64,000 nt of DNA. Origin: Streptomyces sp. NBC_00376. GTDB lineage: Bacteria > Actinomycetota > Actinomycetes > Streptomycetales > Streptomycetaceae. This document shows, piece by piece, positions 18,761 through 27,687 of this stretch (positions are counted from its first letter, which is position 1; every line of letters begins with the position of its first letter). The stretch covers positions 8,246,001 to 8,310,000 of the forward strand of contig NZ_CP107960.1 in assembly GCF_036077095.1 (NCBI RefSeq), in the 5' to 3' direction. The notes under the pieces were generated by a model. That model was not told the origin of the DNA. It searched no databases and saw nothing but the letters and a program-made list of their open reading frames with translations. The translations under genes were made by a program, and so were the position numbers.

Positions 18761-19855
18761 GAGGAACGGGTCGTAGTCCTCCATCGGCGGGAGCTCGCCG
18801 GTTCCGCGGGCGATGCGCTCCAGTTCCAGGTTGGAGCCGTGGCGCGCGCAGTGGAACCGGCAGTCCCGGCTCGGGTCGACGATCCCGCGGTCGGAGTCCT
18901 GCCAGATGGTGGCGAGGTCGTCGGTGACGGCGTCGCCTATCCGGGCGAGCGGGTTGCCCCGGTGGTAGGCGCACACGTACACCCCGGAGGGGGTGATGAG
19001 GGTGCGGAGTTCGGCGACCCGGCAGCGGTTGTACTCCTTGGGCTGGACGGGGCCGACATGGCTGCGCAGGGAGGTGAGGGTGGAGGAGTTGACGAGCTGG
19101 AAGCGGTCGCTCTCCAGCCGGGCGGCTTCGATGAGCTGGCGGTCGACCGAGTCCAGCATCTCCTGCGGGACCTGCACGACGTGGTGGTCGTCGTCGAACA
19201 TGGCCTTGGTCTCGAAGTAGTCGCAGCCGATGTCGTGGGCGAGTTCGGCGGCGCGCAGCACCTCGTGGTGATTGGCGACGGTCCGCCCGTCCGGTTCCCG
19301 GCGCGACATCACGAGGAAGGAGTAGCCGAGCGCTCCGGCCTTCTCGGCGGCGAGCAGCCGCATGTTCCCGATCACCTTGTCGAACACACTGCGGCCCTTG
19401 CGGTCCGGCCGGAACAGGCCGTACGTCTCAGCGGTGCCGGCGTCGACGGAGACGCGGACCCAGGTGGCGTACTGGGCGAGTTCGGCGAGGTTCTGCTTGA
19501 TCATCGTGCCGTTGGTGACGACCCCGACGGCCAGGCCCGCCTCGCCGAGGATGCGTAATACCTTGCGGGTGCCGCGATGGGCGAGGGGTTCCCCGCCGCC
19601 TATCAGGACCACCGCCCGGACGGACATCGCGACGAGTTCCTCGGCGAGGGCGGCGAGCCGGTCCGGGGTGAACCGGCCCTGGTTGAGGAGCTTTCCGCTG
19701 ATGCATTCGGGGCAGGCCAGGTCGCAGAACGTGGTCGGGTCCAAGTCCACGACGAGGGGGGCGTGGGAGGGCGTGCCGGAGGCGGCCTGGAGGATCCGGG
19801 GCCAGCCCGAGGGCTGGTAGAGCTTGGAGACGAGGTCGAGGCGGTCGTGCGTCAC
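18758..19855 (-). CDS. Radical SAM enzyme with SPASM-like cysteine-rich tail
   Basis: A 365-residue protein. The [4Fe-4S]-SAM motif is CDLACPEC, that is CX3CX2C at residues 44, 48 and 51, followed by the GGE-type loop VLIGGGEPL and a conserved VVTNGTM. The C-terminal third carries extra cysteines (YNRCRVAEL, GVYVCAYHRGN, CRFHCARHG), as in SPASM or twitch auxiliary-cluster proteins. The GTG at 19855 has GAGGAG 8-13 nt upstream. It is the last gene of the ABC importer operon, 67 nt after the second permease. The substrate is unknown; the sugar-gene context suggests modification of a carbohydrate or small metabolite rather than a peptide. Confidence 0.85.
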   Translation of the reverse strand: MTHDRLDLVSKLYQPSGWPRILQAASGTPSHAPLVVDLDPTTFCDLACPECISGKLLNQGRFTPDRLAALAEELVAMSVRAVVLIGGGEPLAHRGTRKVLRILGEAGLAVGVVTNGTMIKQNLAELAQYATWVRVSVDAGTAETYGLFRPDRKGRSVFDKVIGNMRLLAAEKAGALGYSFLVMSRREPDGRTVANHHEVLRAAELAHDIGCDYFETKAMFDDDHHVVQVPQEMLDSVDRQLIEAARLESDRFQLVNSSTLTSLRSHVGPVQPKEYNRCRVAELRTLITPSGVYVCAYHRGNPLARIGDAVTDDLATIWQDSDRGIVDPSRDCRFHCARHGSNLELERIARGTGELPPMEDYDPFL

Positions 19856-19922
19856 AGGGCTCTCCTCTGCGGGGTGTACGGGGTGTCGTCGGCGGGGCGC
19901 ACCGGTTGTGGCCGGGCGTCGT

Positions 19923-20786
19923 TCAGCCCTTGACCGCGCCGGTGGCCAGCCCCGCGGCGATCTTGCGCTGGACGGCCAGGAAGAACACGACCACGGGCAG
20001 GGCGGTGAGCGTGGCGCCCGCCATCAGCCCGCCGTAGTCGGTGCCGAAGCTGGTCTGGAAGGAGACCAGCCAGATGCTGAGGGTCTGCTTCTGAGGGGTG
20101 GACAGCAGGACGTAGACGAGCACGTACTCGTTCCACGCCTGCACCATGGCGAAGACGGAAGTCGCGACGAGCCCGGGGGCGAGCAGCGGCAGGACGACGC
20201 GGACGAAGGCGCCGAAGCGGCCGCAGCCGTCGACCATCGCCGCCTCTTCGAGCTCGACCGGGATCGCCGAGATGAAGCCGTGCAGCATCCACACGGTGAA
20301 CGGCAGCGTGAAGACGAGGTAGACGAGGATCACGCCACCGAGACTGTCGGTGAGACCCGCCTCGTTCAGGAGCAGGTAGACGGGGATGACGAGGGCGGCG
20401 AGCGGGATCATCTGGACGGTGAGGATCACCACGACGAACGCCTTGCGGCCGGCGAAGCGGAAGCGGGAGAGGGCGAACGCGGCGAGGGTGCCGACCAGGA
20501 GCGAGACGAGGACGGTGCCGAGGCCGATGACGGCGCTGGAGCGGACGTTGGACCAGAAGGTCTCCGTGCGCATCGCACGGGCGAAATTGGCGAAGGTGGG
20601 GTGGGCCGGCCAGAACTCGGGCGGCAGGCTGAGGATCTCGGTCGCCGGCCGGAACGCGGTGATGACCATCCAGTAGACGGGGAAGCCGACGGCGGCCGCC
20701 ACGAGGAGGCCGAGGACGTCGTAACGGCGCCGGGGCCCGCGACGCAGTCCCCTGCCCGCCCCCGGCCGCTTGCGTACCGCGCTCAT
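19923..20786 (-). CDS. Sugar ABC importer permease (MalG type)
   Basis: A 287-residue membrane protein with about six helices and the EAA loop near residue 190 (VELEEAAMVDGCGRFGAFVR), which docks with the ATPase. It belongs to the CUT1 carbohydrate importer group. The ATG at 20786 overlaps the stop of the upstream permease (ATGA). No ATPase gene is nearby, as is usual in Streptomyces, where a shared ATPase such as MsiK serves several importers. Confidence 0.9.
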   Translation of the reverse strand: MSAVRKRPGAGRGLRRGPRRRYDVLGLLVAAAVGFPVYWMVITAFRPATEILSLPPEFWPAHPTFANFARAMRTETFWSNVRSSAVIGLGTVLVSLLVGTLAAFALSRFRFAGRKAFVVVILTVQMIPLAALVIPVYLLLNEAGLTDSLGGVILVYLVFTLPFTVWMLHGFISAIPVELEEAAMVDGCGRFGAFVRVVLPLLAPGLVATSVFAMVQAWNEYVLVYVLLSTPQKQTLSIWLVSFQTSFGTDYGGLMAGATLTALPVVVFFLAVQRKIAAGLATGAVKG

Positions 20787-21697
20787 TCGACCTCCCCCAG
20801 CCGCAGCATCTGCCGCAGGTACAGCACGGCCCCGGCGAGCAGCAGCACGACGGTGACCAGGGCGATCGCGGCTCCGGCGCTGTAGCGGTTGACGGCGAAG
20901 GACTCGATGAAGGAGTACACGCCGAGCAGGTAGTACTCGCGCTCGGGCTGGCCGCCGCGCATCAGCCAGATCTGGTTGAAGACCCCGAAGTCCCAGATCG
21001 ACATCAGGGTGGTGACCATCACGAACAGGGGTTTGATCGCGGGGAAGGTGACGTACCGGAAGACCTGGGAGGGGCGGGCGCCGTCGATGAGGGCGGCCTC
21101 CTCCAGCTCCGGCGGGATCTGGGCGAGGGCCGCGTGCAGGCTGATCGCGGCGAACGGCAGCGCGCCCCAGACGACGACGGCGGTGATCACGGCGAAGCCC
21201 TGCAACGGGTCGGTGAACCAGTTGTGCCGGGCGAGATCGAGGCCGGGCAGCGTCGAGAGCAGCCAGTTGACGACGCCGTAGTCCGCGTCGAAGAGCCAAC
21301 GGAAGATCGCCGCCGCCACCATCACGGGCATCGCCCACACCGCGACGAGGATCCCGGCGAGGACGGCGCGGACCCACGGGGACACCAGCCGCATCAGAAG
21401 GGCGGTGAGCAGGCCGAGCACCATGGTGAGGGTGACGCAGACGAGCGTGAACAGGGCCGTGCGGGCCGTCACGGTCCAGAAGAACCCGTCGCCGAGGATC
21501 GCCCGGAACTGCCCGAGCCCGGCCCAGGGCGGCGCCGTGCCGCTGAACAGCTCCTTGCGGGTCATGTCCTGGAAGGCCAGGGTCACCATGTCGACCAGCG
21601 GGTAGCCGAGGACCACGAGCAGGGCGAGCAGGGCCGGGGCGATCAGCAGATAGGGCAGGAGGGGGCGCAGCCTGCGCCCGGCCGGATCAGCGCTCAT
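20783..21697 (-). CDS. Sugar ABC importer permease (MalF type)
   Basis: A 304-residue membrane protein with six or more helices (LLPYLLIAPALLALLVVLGY at the N-terminus) and the EAA loop IPPELEEAALIDGARPSQVF. It pairs with the MalG-type permease encoded downstream, and its start overlaps the end of the binding-protein gene by 11 nt, so the three are co-translated in stoichiometric fashion. Confidence 0.9.
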   Translation of the reverse strand: MSADPAGRRLRPLLPYLLIAPALLALLVVLGYPLVDMVTLAFQDMTRKELFSGTAPPWAGLGQFRAILGDGFFWTVTARTALFTLVCVTLTMVLGLLTALLMRLVSPWVRAVLAGILVAVWAMPVMVAAAIFRWLFDADYGVVNWLLSTLPGLDLARHNWFTDPLQGFAVITAVVVWGALPFAAISLHAALAQIPPELEEAALIDGARPSQVFRYVTFPAIKPLFVMVTTLMSIWDFGVFNQIWLMRGGQPEREYYLLGVYSFIESFAVNRYSAGAAIALVTVVLLLAGAVLYLRQMLRLGEVE

Positions 21698-22979
21698 TGA
21701 TCACGGCGTCGATCCTGCGGTCCGCTTCCCGCGCGGCGTCCGCCACGGACGCCTTGCCGGTGGCGATGCGCTCCAGCATCTCGGGCAGGACGTTGGACTT
21801 CTCCACCGAGGTCCAGCCGGGGGCGAGGGGAGTGACCCAGCCGCGTGTGGCGGCCTGGGCGGCAGGACCGTTTATGCCGCCGGCGGCGACGTCCGCGAGC
21901 TGGACGGTGTTGTTGGGAAGGGTGTTGGCGGCGATCAGCCGCTCCTGCGACTCCCGGTCGGTGAAGAGGCGGATCCAGTCGTTCGCCAGGTCCTGGTTCT
22001 TCGACTTCACGGGCACGGCAAGGGTGGAGCCGCCGAGGAACGGCGGGAGCAGCTGTCCGGACGGGCCGGGGAAGGCGAAGGTGGCGAACTTGCCCTTGAG
22101 CCGCGGGTCACCGCCGGAGCGGGCGTCGGCCGCGGCCGCGGCCTCCCAGGTGTTGCCGTAGAAGACACCGACCTTGCCCTGCCCGACGACGGCGGGCTGG
22201 TCCCCGTTGTCCTTCGCCCGGTCGCCGACGTAGTAGTCGTCCAGGAGCTTCTTCCAGGCGGTGAGCCCGGCGACGGACTTCGGTGAGGAGAGCGCACCCT
22301 GCCAGCGGCCGTCCTTCTCGACCGCCATCTCGCCGCCGGCGTCCTTGACGAAGCCCATGGCGGCGTACCAGTAGCGGCCGGGCATGTAGAAGGCCGAGAA
22401 GCCGGGGTCCTCGGCACCGAACCGCTTCTTGAGCCGGTCCAGGGAGGAGATCAACTCGGGGTACGTGCGCGGCGCGTGGGTGAGGTCGGCGCGCTGGAAG
22501 TAGTCGGTGCGGTAGACACCGACGCGGGCCCCCGCGTAGTACGGCACGCAGTACGTCCGGCCGTCGTCGCGGCAGGCGTCGGCGAGCGCGGGCAGCCACT
22601 GCCCGGAGCGGTCGAAGCTCTTCGGGTCGAGCGGTGCGAAGGCGCCGTTGACGATGTAGTTGGTGGTCTCGCTGTTGCCCATCTCGACCACGTCGGGCAC
22701 GTTCCGGCCCGCGAGGACCGCGTCGAGCTTCTGGTTCTTCGTCGTCCACTGCTGGTACTGGACGTCCACCTTGACCCCGGGGTGCTTCTTCGCGAACCGG
22801 GCGTTGGCGGAGGCGACCAACTCCGGCCAGCTTTCCCGGGCGTCGACCGTCAGCCACACCGTCAGTCCGTCGCCGCCCCCGCCCCGTTCGTCCGCGTCGC
22901 CCCCACTACAGCCCGCCACCGCCGTGAGCAGCAGGAGGGCTCCCAGGATCACGGATCGGCGGTGCGGACGCAGTGCCAT
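21687..22979 (-). CDS. Sugar ABC importer lipoprotein, substrate-binding
   Basis: A 430-residue extracellular lipoprotein. The signal peptide ends with lipobox LTAVAGC, so Cys24 would be lipidated. The mature part has the CUT1 solute-binding features (LTVWLTVDARESWPELV, NVPDVVEMGNSETTNY, a glycine-rich FLGGSTLAVP). It starts an operon with two permeases and the radical SAM gene. The ATG at 22979 has a GGAGG site. The ligand is unknown, but the neighbouring sugar genes suggest an oligosaccharide or the locus product. Confidence 0.9.
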   Translation of the reverse strand: MALRPHRRSVILGALLLLTAVAGCSGGDADERGGGGDGLTVWLTVDARESWPELVASANARFAKKHPGVKVDVQYQQWTTKNQKLDAVLAGRNVPDVVEMGNSETTNYIVNGAFAPLDPKSFDRSGQWLPALADACRDDGRTYCVPYYAGARVGVYRTDYFQRADLTHAPRTYPELISSLDRLKKRFGAEDPGFSAFYMPGRYWYAAMGFVKDAGGEMAVEKDGRWQGALSSPKSVAGLTAWKKLLDDYYVGDRAKDNGDQPAVVGQGKVGVFYGNTWEAAAAADARSGGDPRLKGKFATFAFPGPSGQLLPPFLGGSTLAVPVKSKNQDLANDWIRLFTDRESQERLIAANTLPNNTVQLADVAAGGINGPAAQAATRGWVTPLAPGWTSVEKSNVLPEMLERIATGKASVADAAREADRRIDAVINER

Positions 22980-23288
22980 GGGTTCCTCCGTGCGGGGTCA
23001 TTGAGACGTACGGGGCTTCGGCGACGGTCTTCTCACTACCCCGCGGGTCGCGACTCCCCGCAGCGGCGCGGAGTTTCGGCCGGAACACGACGGTGCGCTT
23101 CCCACGGAAAGCCCAGCAGTTCCCCGCTGCGCTGTGTGGATGCCGAAAGGCGCTGAGACGGCGAGGCCGTACTCAGGCCACGCTGACGCGATCGGCACGG
23201 TGGGTAGCGGGGTGGCTCTTGACGGTGACGTGACAGTGCCCGCAGTTTGGCCTGCGGCACTCCACGACCCCGATCGAAGGGCTTGTAC
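22980..23288. other. 309-nt divergent promoter region
   Basis: It separates the leftward importer operon from the rightward amidinotransferase gene. TTGACG at 23219-23224 could be a -35 box toward the amidinotransferase, but no good -10 follows at 16-19 nt. No small gene is seen. Confidence 0.35.
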
Positions 23289-24452
23289 GTGACCGAGCAG
23301 AGCACAACCGCCCCCGACATCTCCGCGCGCCCCGTGCGGGTCAACTCCTGGAACGGCTGGGATCCGCTGCGGCACGTGATCGTCGGCCGGGCGGAGGGCA
23401 CCGTGGTGCAGGCCCCCGAGCACGCGGTGCGCCGGGACTACCCCGACGACGGCTTCCCTCTGGGGACGTACGGTCCCATGCCCGCGGACATGGTGGCCGA
23501 GGCCGAGCAGCAGCTCGACGACTTCTCGGACATGCTGCGGCGGCGCGGCATCAGGGTGGACCGCCCCACCCCGTTCGACTTCAGCCGGCAGGTGGGCACG
23601 CCGGAGTGGGCGCATGAGTCGATGTTCGGCTGCATGCCGCCCCGGGACCTGCTGCTCACGGTCGGCAACGAGGTCCTGGAAGCGACCATGTCGTATCGCA
23701 GCCGCTGGTTCGAGTACCTCTGCTACCGGCCGGTGCTGCAGAGCCTGTTCGACGCCGACGACCGGATGCGCTGGGAGGCCGCACCCAAACCGCGGCTGAC
23801 GGATGCCTCGTACAAGACCGGGTTCTGGGACACGTACAACGAGCTGTCGACCGAGGAGCAGCTGGCCCGGGTCCGCGACTACGACCTGGTGCTCACCGAG
23901 GCCGAGCCGCTGTTCGACGCCGCGGACGTGGCTCGGTTCGGCAAGGACCTGTTCGTGCAGCTGTCGTTCGTCACCAACAAGAGCGGGTACGAGTGGCTGC
24001 GGCGCCACTACCCCGACCACCGGGTGCATGCGGTGACCTCGACCAACACCCATCCGCTGCACATCGACGCGACCTGGGTGCCGCTACGGCCCGGACTCGT
24101 CCTGCACTGCGGCGAGCGGCTCGCGGACGCCGAGCTGATGGAGTTCTTCAAGCTCAACGACTGGGAGATCGTCGAGGCCGTCCAGCCGGCGAGCTGGGAC
24201 CATCCGCCGAAGCTGTCCTTCTGCAGTCCGTGGCTCGCCGGGAACATGCTGAACCTCGACGCGAACACACTGTGCGTCGAGGAAAAAGAGGTGCGGCTCG
24301 CGGAGCAGCTGTCGTCGTACGGCTTCGAGATCGTGCCGGTGCCGTTCCGGGCGGTCGGACCGTTCGGCGGCGGGCTGCACTGCGCGACCGTCGACATCGA
24401 ACGGGAAGGCACGCTGGAGGACTACTTCCCGCACAGGTACGGCCGGTTCTAG
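23289..24452 (+). CDS. Glycine-amidinotransferase-type enzyme
   Basis: A 387-residue amidinotransferase of the GATM/StrB/SxtG group, which moves the amidino group of arginine to an amine through a cysteine adduct. The N-terminus has VNSWNGWDPLRHVIVGRAEG. The catalytic histidine region is TNTHPLHIDATWVPLRPG (~255) and the nucleophile is Cys365 in GGGLHCATVDIEREG, so the active site is complete. GTG 23289 was chosen for its GAAGGG site; the frame is open upstream. The HAD gene follows after 2 nt. In secondary metabolism such enzymes make guanidino groups on aminocyclitols, saxitoxin and cylindrospermopsin; the acceptor here is unknown. Confidence 0.92.
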   Translation: MTEQSTTAPDISARPVRVNSWNGWDPLRHVIVGRAEGTVVQAPEHAVRRDYPDDGFPLGTYGPMPADMVAEAEQQLDDFSDMLRRRGIRVDRPTPFDFSRQVGTPEWAHESMFGCMPPRDLLLTVGNEVLEATMSYRSRWFEYLCYRPVLQSLFDADDRMRWEAAPKPRLTDASYKTGFWDTYNELSTEEQLARVRDYDLVLTEAEPLFDAADVARFGKDLFVQLSFVTNKSGYEWLRRHYPDHRVHAVTSTNTHPLHIDATWVPLRPGLVLHCGERLADAELMEFFKLNDWEIVEAVQPASWDHPPKLSFCSPWLAGNMLNLDANTLCVEEKEVRLAEQLSSYGFEIVPVPFRAVGPFGGGLHCATVDIEREGTLEDYFPHRYGRF

Positions 24453-24454
24453 GA

Positions 24455-25225
24455 ATGGAACACGGTCCCGCGATGGTGCCGGTCGGTGTCGGCGCGGTCG
24501 TCTTCGACTTCTACGGGACGCTGGTGCGGATGGTGGAGCCGCTGCCGCCGGAGCACCGCGGGATCTTCGCGCGCCGGGGCCTGGCCGCTCAGGGGGAACT
24601 CTGGGGGGACCAGTGGTCGGTGGGCCCCGGCGAGGGCGAGGAGCACGCGGCGCACTCGGTCGGTGAGGCGGCGTACACGGCGTGGGAGCGGGACCGGCTG
24701 CGGCGGCGGGCACGTGGCTGCGGGGTGCCGGAGGGCGAGCTGGACGGTCTGGTCGCCGAGCTCGACCGGGCGATGAAGGCGGTCCGGCTCGAACTCTTCG
24801 CGGACGTCCCCGGAGTGCTCGCGGCACTGCGGGAGCGCGGGCTGCTCGTCGGGGTGTGCTCCAACTGGTTCTGGAACCTGGAGGAGTGCGTCGAGGCGGT
24901 GGGGATCGGCGGGGCCGTGGACGTGGTCGTCGGCTCCGCGCGGGCCGGGGCACGCAAGCCCCATCCGCTGATCTACCGCGCGCTGGTGCAGCGGTGTGCG
25001 CTGCCGGCCGGGCGGGTGCTGTTCGTCGGCGACATGTGGGTGCCCGACGTGCTCGGTCCGCTGGCGGCGGGAATGCGGGCGGTACATCTGTGGCGTCCCG
25101 ACCGTGCGGTGGAGGGCATCGCGCCGCCCCTGCCGGAGCGGGCGGCGCGGATCTCCGGTCTGCGGGAACTGCTCACCCCGGGAGCGGGGTCCGGTGGCGC
25201 AGGCGGTCGAGGAGGTTGCGGGTGA
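24455..25225 (+). CDS. HAD family phosphatase
   Basis: A 256-residue HAD hydrolase with motif I VVFDFYGTLVRM, motif II VGVCSNWFW, motif III ARKPHPLIY and motif IV VLFVGDMWVPDVLGPLAAGM. The second aspartate of motif I is replaced by tyrosine (DFYGT), as is common in phosphonatase- and dehalogenase-type HADs. It starts 2 nt after the amidinotransferase stop (ATG inside AGGAATG), so the two are coupled; StrB-type pathways also need a phosphatase to release the phosphorylated product. Its last 53 nt overlap the convergent gene. Confidence 0.85.
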   Translation: MEHGPAMVPVGVGAVVFDFYGTLVRMVEPLPPEHRGIFARRGLAAQGELWGDQWSVGPGEGEEHAAHSVGEAAYTAWERDRLRRRARGCGVPEGELDGLVAELDRAMKAVRLELFADVPGVLAALRERGLLVGVCSNWFWNLEECVEAVGIGGAVDVVVGSARAGARKPHPLIYRALVQRCALPAGRVLFVGDMWVPDVLGPLAAGMRAVHLWRPDRAVEGIAPPLPERAARISGLRELLTPGAGSGGAGGRGGCG

Positions 25226-26660
25226 CACGGACGACGCCCGGATCCTGTTCGTGCCCGCAGACCACGGACCAGTCGGTGGTGCCGGCGGTGAAGACGGTGC
25301 CGCCTGCGGTGTGGATGCCCATCGTGGCGGCGCGGGGGCTGCTGATGGCTGCTTCGCGCACCGGGCCGTTCCAGTGGCCCCACTTGAAGTGGTGGAAATC
25401 CTCGTGCACCGGTTCCAGCACGTGGATTCCCAGAATCAGGAAGGAGTCCGGAGTGCCGTCCTCTCCGGTGGCGTGGGCTGTTCCATATGTGTCGTAGGCG
25501 TAGGCGGCGCCGTCGCATTCGTATCCGATGAGGGGTGTTCCCGATCCGAGCCGGTCCGGTGTTCCTCCGTCGGACCCGTCGCGCAGTCCGGTGCCCTCGT
25601 AGATCCAATGACCGGCGTGCTGCACCGTGTATCCGGTGCGGGGGCGGTCGCCGGGCCATTCCGTTGCGGGCCACATTCCGCCATTGCGGAAACTTACTCC
25701 GGTGAGCGAGTTCTCCGGATTTCCGACTCCGTCGGGTTCGGGCGTCCACCATTGGTCGGTGGCAGGCGAATAAGGGTATTCGTCACCGACGTGGTGGTCG
25801 GTGTCGGAGACGAAAGCAGTGTTGCCGTCCGTCGGATGCACACGCCACCAGCAGGTGTTGGCGCTGAGAAAGGCGATGTTTCCGCCCTCACGGACGAATC
25901 GCTCCGCATGGGTGCGCATCGCGACGCTCCAGTATTCGTCGTGGCCGACGCTGAGGAGGAGATCGTACGAGGAGAGCAGGGCGGGGTCCTCGTGCAGATC
26001 GAGGTCGGTGCAGTACTCGACGGGATAGCCGTTGCGTTCCAGCCAGGCGATGAACGGCGCGTCCCAGTAGGCGAGGTCGATGACGCCACCGGGGCGGTGG
26101 AAGCTGACCTTGTGGCCTCGGAGGGTGCCCTCGCCGCCGGTGCGGTGGACGGGGTGGTCGTAGAGGCTGACGGCGCGTTCCAGACCGGGCCGGTCGGAGC
26201 GGTTGTAGGCATGTCGCGTGAAGGTGGACTTCTTGTAGAGGATGCGGGAGTGGCCACCGGGCACGCGCGGGCGTACGACGAAGAACTCCCGCGCGTGCCC
26301 CTCGAGGTGCTCCGCGTCGAGCAGTGGCGGATTCCCGCCACCGTCCGGACCGTGTCCGGTGCATTCGATGAATTCGACCAGATAGATTCCCGGCTGCCAG
26401 TCCTCCGGTACGGGAAGGGAGATCGGCGGCCAGTTCCAGTCGTCGGCGGGCGAGGCGAGGCCGGGTATTCCGTCGGGGTGAGCAGGCGGGGTATGAAGGA
26501 TTCCCCGATACGTGCCGGATTCTCCGACGGGCGCGAGTTCCTGTCCCAGCCGGTAAAAACGGAGACGGAACAGAGGAGCGTCGGTGGAGATGTGCAGCAG
26601 CACTTCTCCGCCAGCGATGACGCTTTCACGGCCCAGATATCCTTCAATCATGGCGCACAT
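25173..26660 (-). CDS. N,N-dimethylformamidase large-subunit-like protein
   Basis: About 495 residues. The N-terminal ~150 residues are beta-rich (VIAGGEVLLHISTDAPLFRL) and the rest matches the C-terminal domain of the N,N-dimethylformamidase beta subunit: PPLLDAEHLEGH, DAPFIAWLERNGYPVEYCTD, LLLSVGHDEYW, GGNIAFLSANTCWW. The family hydrolyses small amides or is uncharacterised; the glutamine-amidotransferase-like fold is known for that domain. The frame is open to 26885, but homology-like sequence begins at MCAMIEGYL, so I used 26660; 26651 is equally possible. It overlaps the HAD gene tail to tail. Confidence 0.78.
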   Translation of the reverse strand: MCAMIEGYLGRESVIAGGEVLLHISTDAPLFRLRFYRLGQELAPVGESGTYRGILHTPPAHPDGIPGLASPADDWNWPPISLPVPEDWQPGIYLVEFIECTGHGPDGGGNPPLLDAEHLEGHAREFFVVRPRVPGGHSRILYKKSTFTRHAYNRSDRPGLERAVSLYDHPVHRTGGEGTLRGHKVSFHRPGGVIDLAYWDAPFIAWLERNGYPVEYCTDLDLHEDPALLSSYDLLLSVGHDEYWSVAMRTHAERFVREGGNIAFLSANTCWWRVHPTDGNTAFVSDTDHHVGDEYPYSPATDQWWTPEPDGVGNPENSLTGVSFRNGGMWPATEWPGDRPRTGYTVQHAGHWIYEGTGLRDGSDGGTPDRLGSGTPLIGYECDGAAYAYDTYGTAHATGEDGTPDSFLILGIHVLEPVHEDFHHFKWGHWNGPVREAAISSPRAATMGIHTAGGTVFTAGTTDWSVVCGHEQDPGVVRVTRNLLDRLRHRTPLPG

Positions 26661-26819
26661 GCTAAGCAGCGACTGTTCGGACGACAACAGTGTCGTGAAC
26701 CGGCCATTCGAGCCACCTTTTTGGACATAGGAGGTATTTTTCGACTCCGTGTCAGGCGGTCCGGGTAGGGCGGAACCAGACAGGACATGGATCCGTCCAC
26801 CGGCCGGTGAGGGGCTCGA

Positions 26820-27665
26820 ATGAGCGGTGAATTCCGCGTACGGGAAATGGTGCTGGGGATCGAGGGGCTCGCGCTGCTGCGCCATGCCATGGATGGCGAC
26901 GAGGAGTTCCTCCAGGAGCGGGTGGCGGAAATACGCCGCTTCGTTCTCGACGAGGAGAAGCTGCCGGACGGCGGGGCCGCGGTCAGCGAGCTCGACGAGG
27001 CGGAGGGGTACGCGGCCTGGTCGGCGGTGTACGACTCACTGCCCAGCTCGTACATCGAGGTGGAGGAGCCGGTCGTCCACTCGATCCTCGACGGCCTGGC
27101 GACGGGTGTGGCGCTCGACGCCGCCTGCGGCACCGGGCGGCAGACCCGGGCGCTGACCGCACGCGGTCACCACACGATCGGTGTGGACCAGTCGCCGCAG
27201 ATGCTGGCGAAGGCCCGCGAGCACGCCCCGGACGCCGAGTTCCGCGTGGGGCGGCTGGAGCGGCTGCCGCTCGACGACGACTCCGTCGACCTCGCGGTCT
27301 GCTCGCTGGCCATGACGCATCTTCCGGACCTCGCCACGGGTGTTGCCGAGCTGGCGCGGGTGGTCCGGCCGGGCGGGCGGATCGTGGTCTCGGACATGCA
27401 CCCCTTCGTCATCTCGCTGCAGGGCCAGTGCCTCTTCGTGCGGGGCTCCGAAGAGCTGGCGTTCGTACGCAACCACGTGCATCTGCCGAGCCGTTACCTG
27501 GACGCGTTCGGCCGGGCCGGGCTGCGGGTGCGCGGCTGCCACGAGCCGCTGTTCAACGGGCGGCTCGCGCCCGGCGGTTACGAGGAGTTCATCGCGGACG
27601 CGGCCCGTGCCGCCTGGGACGGTCTGCCGATCGTCGTCGTCTGGGACGTCGAGGTCCCCTCCTAG
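26820..27665 (+). CDS. SAM-dependent methyltransferase
   Basis: A 281-residue class I methyltransferase. Motif I is ALDAACGTGRQTRAL, the acidic residue after strand 2 lies in IGVDQSPQML, and motif IV is LAVCSLAMTHL followed by LARVVRPGGRIVVSD. The N-terminal ~95 residues are a helical extension. The ATG has a GAGGGG site. Twenty-two nt separate it from the GNAT gene, with which it forms an operon. The substrate is unknown. Confidence 0.87.
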   Translation: MSGEFRVREMVLGIEGLALLRHAMDGDEEFLQERVAEIRRFVLDEEKLPDGGAAVSELDEAEGYAAWSAVYDSLPSSYIEVEEPVVHSILDGLATGVALDAACGTGRQTRALTARGHHTIGVDQSPQMLAKAREHAPDAEFRVGRLERLPLDDDSVDLAVCSLAMTHLPDLATGVAELARVVRPGGRIVVSDMHPFVISLQGQCLFVRGSEELAFVRNHVHLPSRYLDAFGRAGLRVRGCHEPLFNGRLAPGGYEEFIADAARAAWDGLPIVVVWDVEVPS

Positions 27666-27687
27666 ATCTCTCCTGGAAGGGGGCTCC

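Noticed and set aside
19824..20885. Long, highly acidic + strand frames opposite the ABC permeases (19824-20885 and 21134-21700)
   Set aside because: Compositional artefacts of membrane-protein genes read backwards; they lack ribosome sites and recognisable motifs.
23219..23224. A strong promoter for the amidinotransferase
   Set aside because: TTGACG is present, but no -10-like hexamer follows at 16-19 nt.
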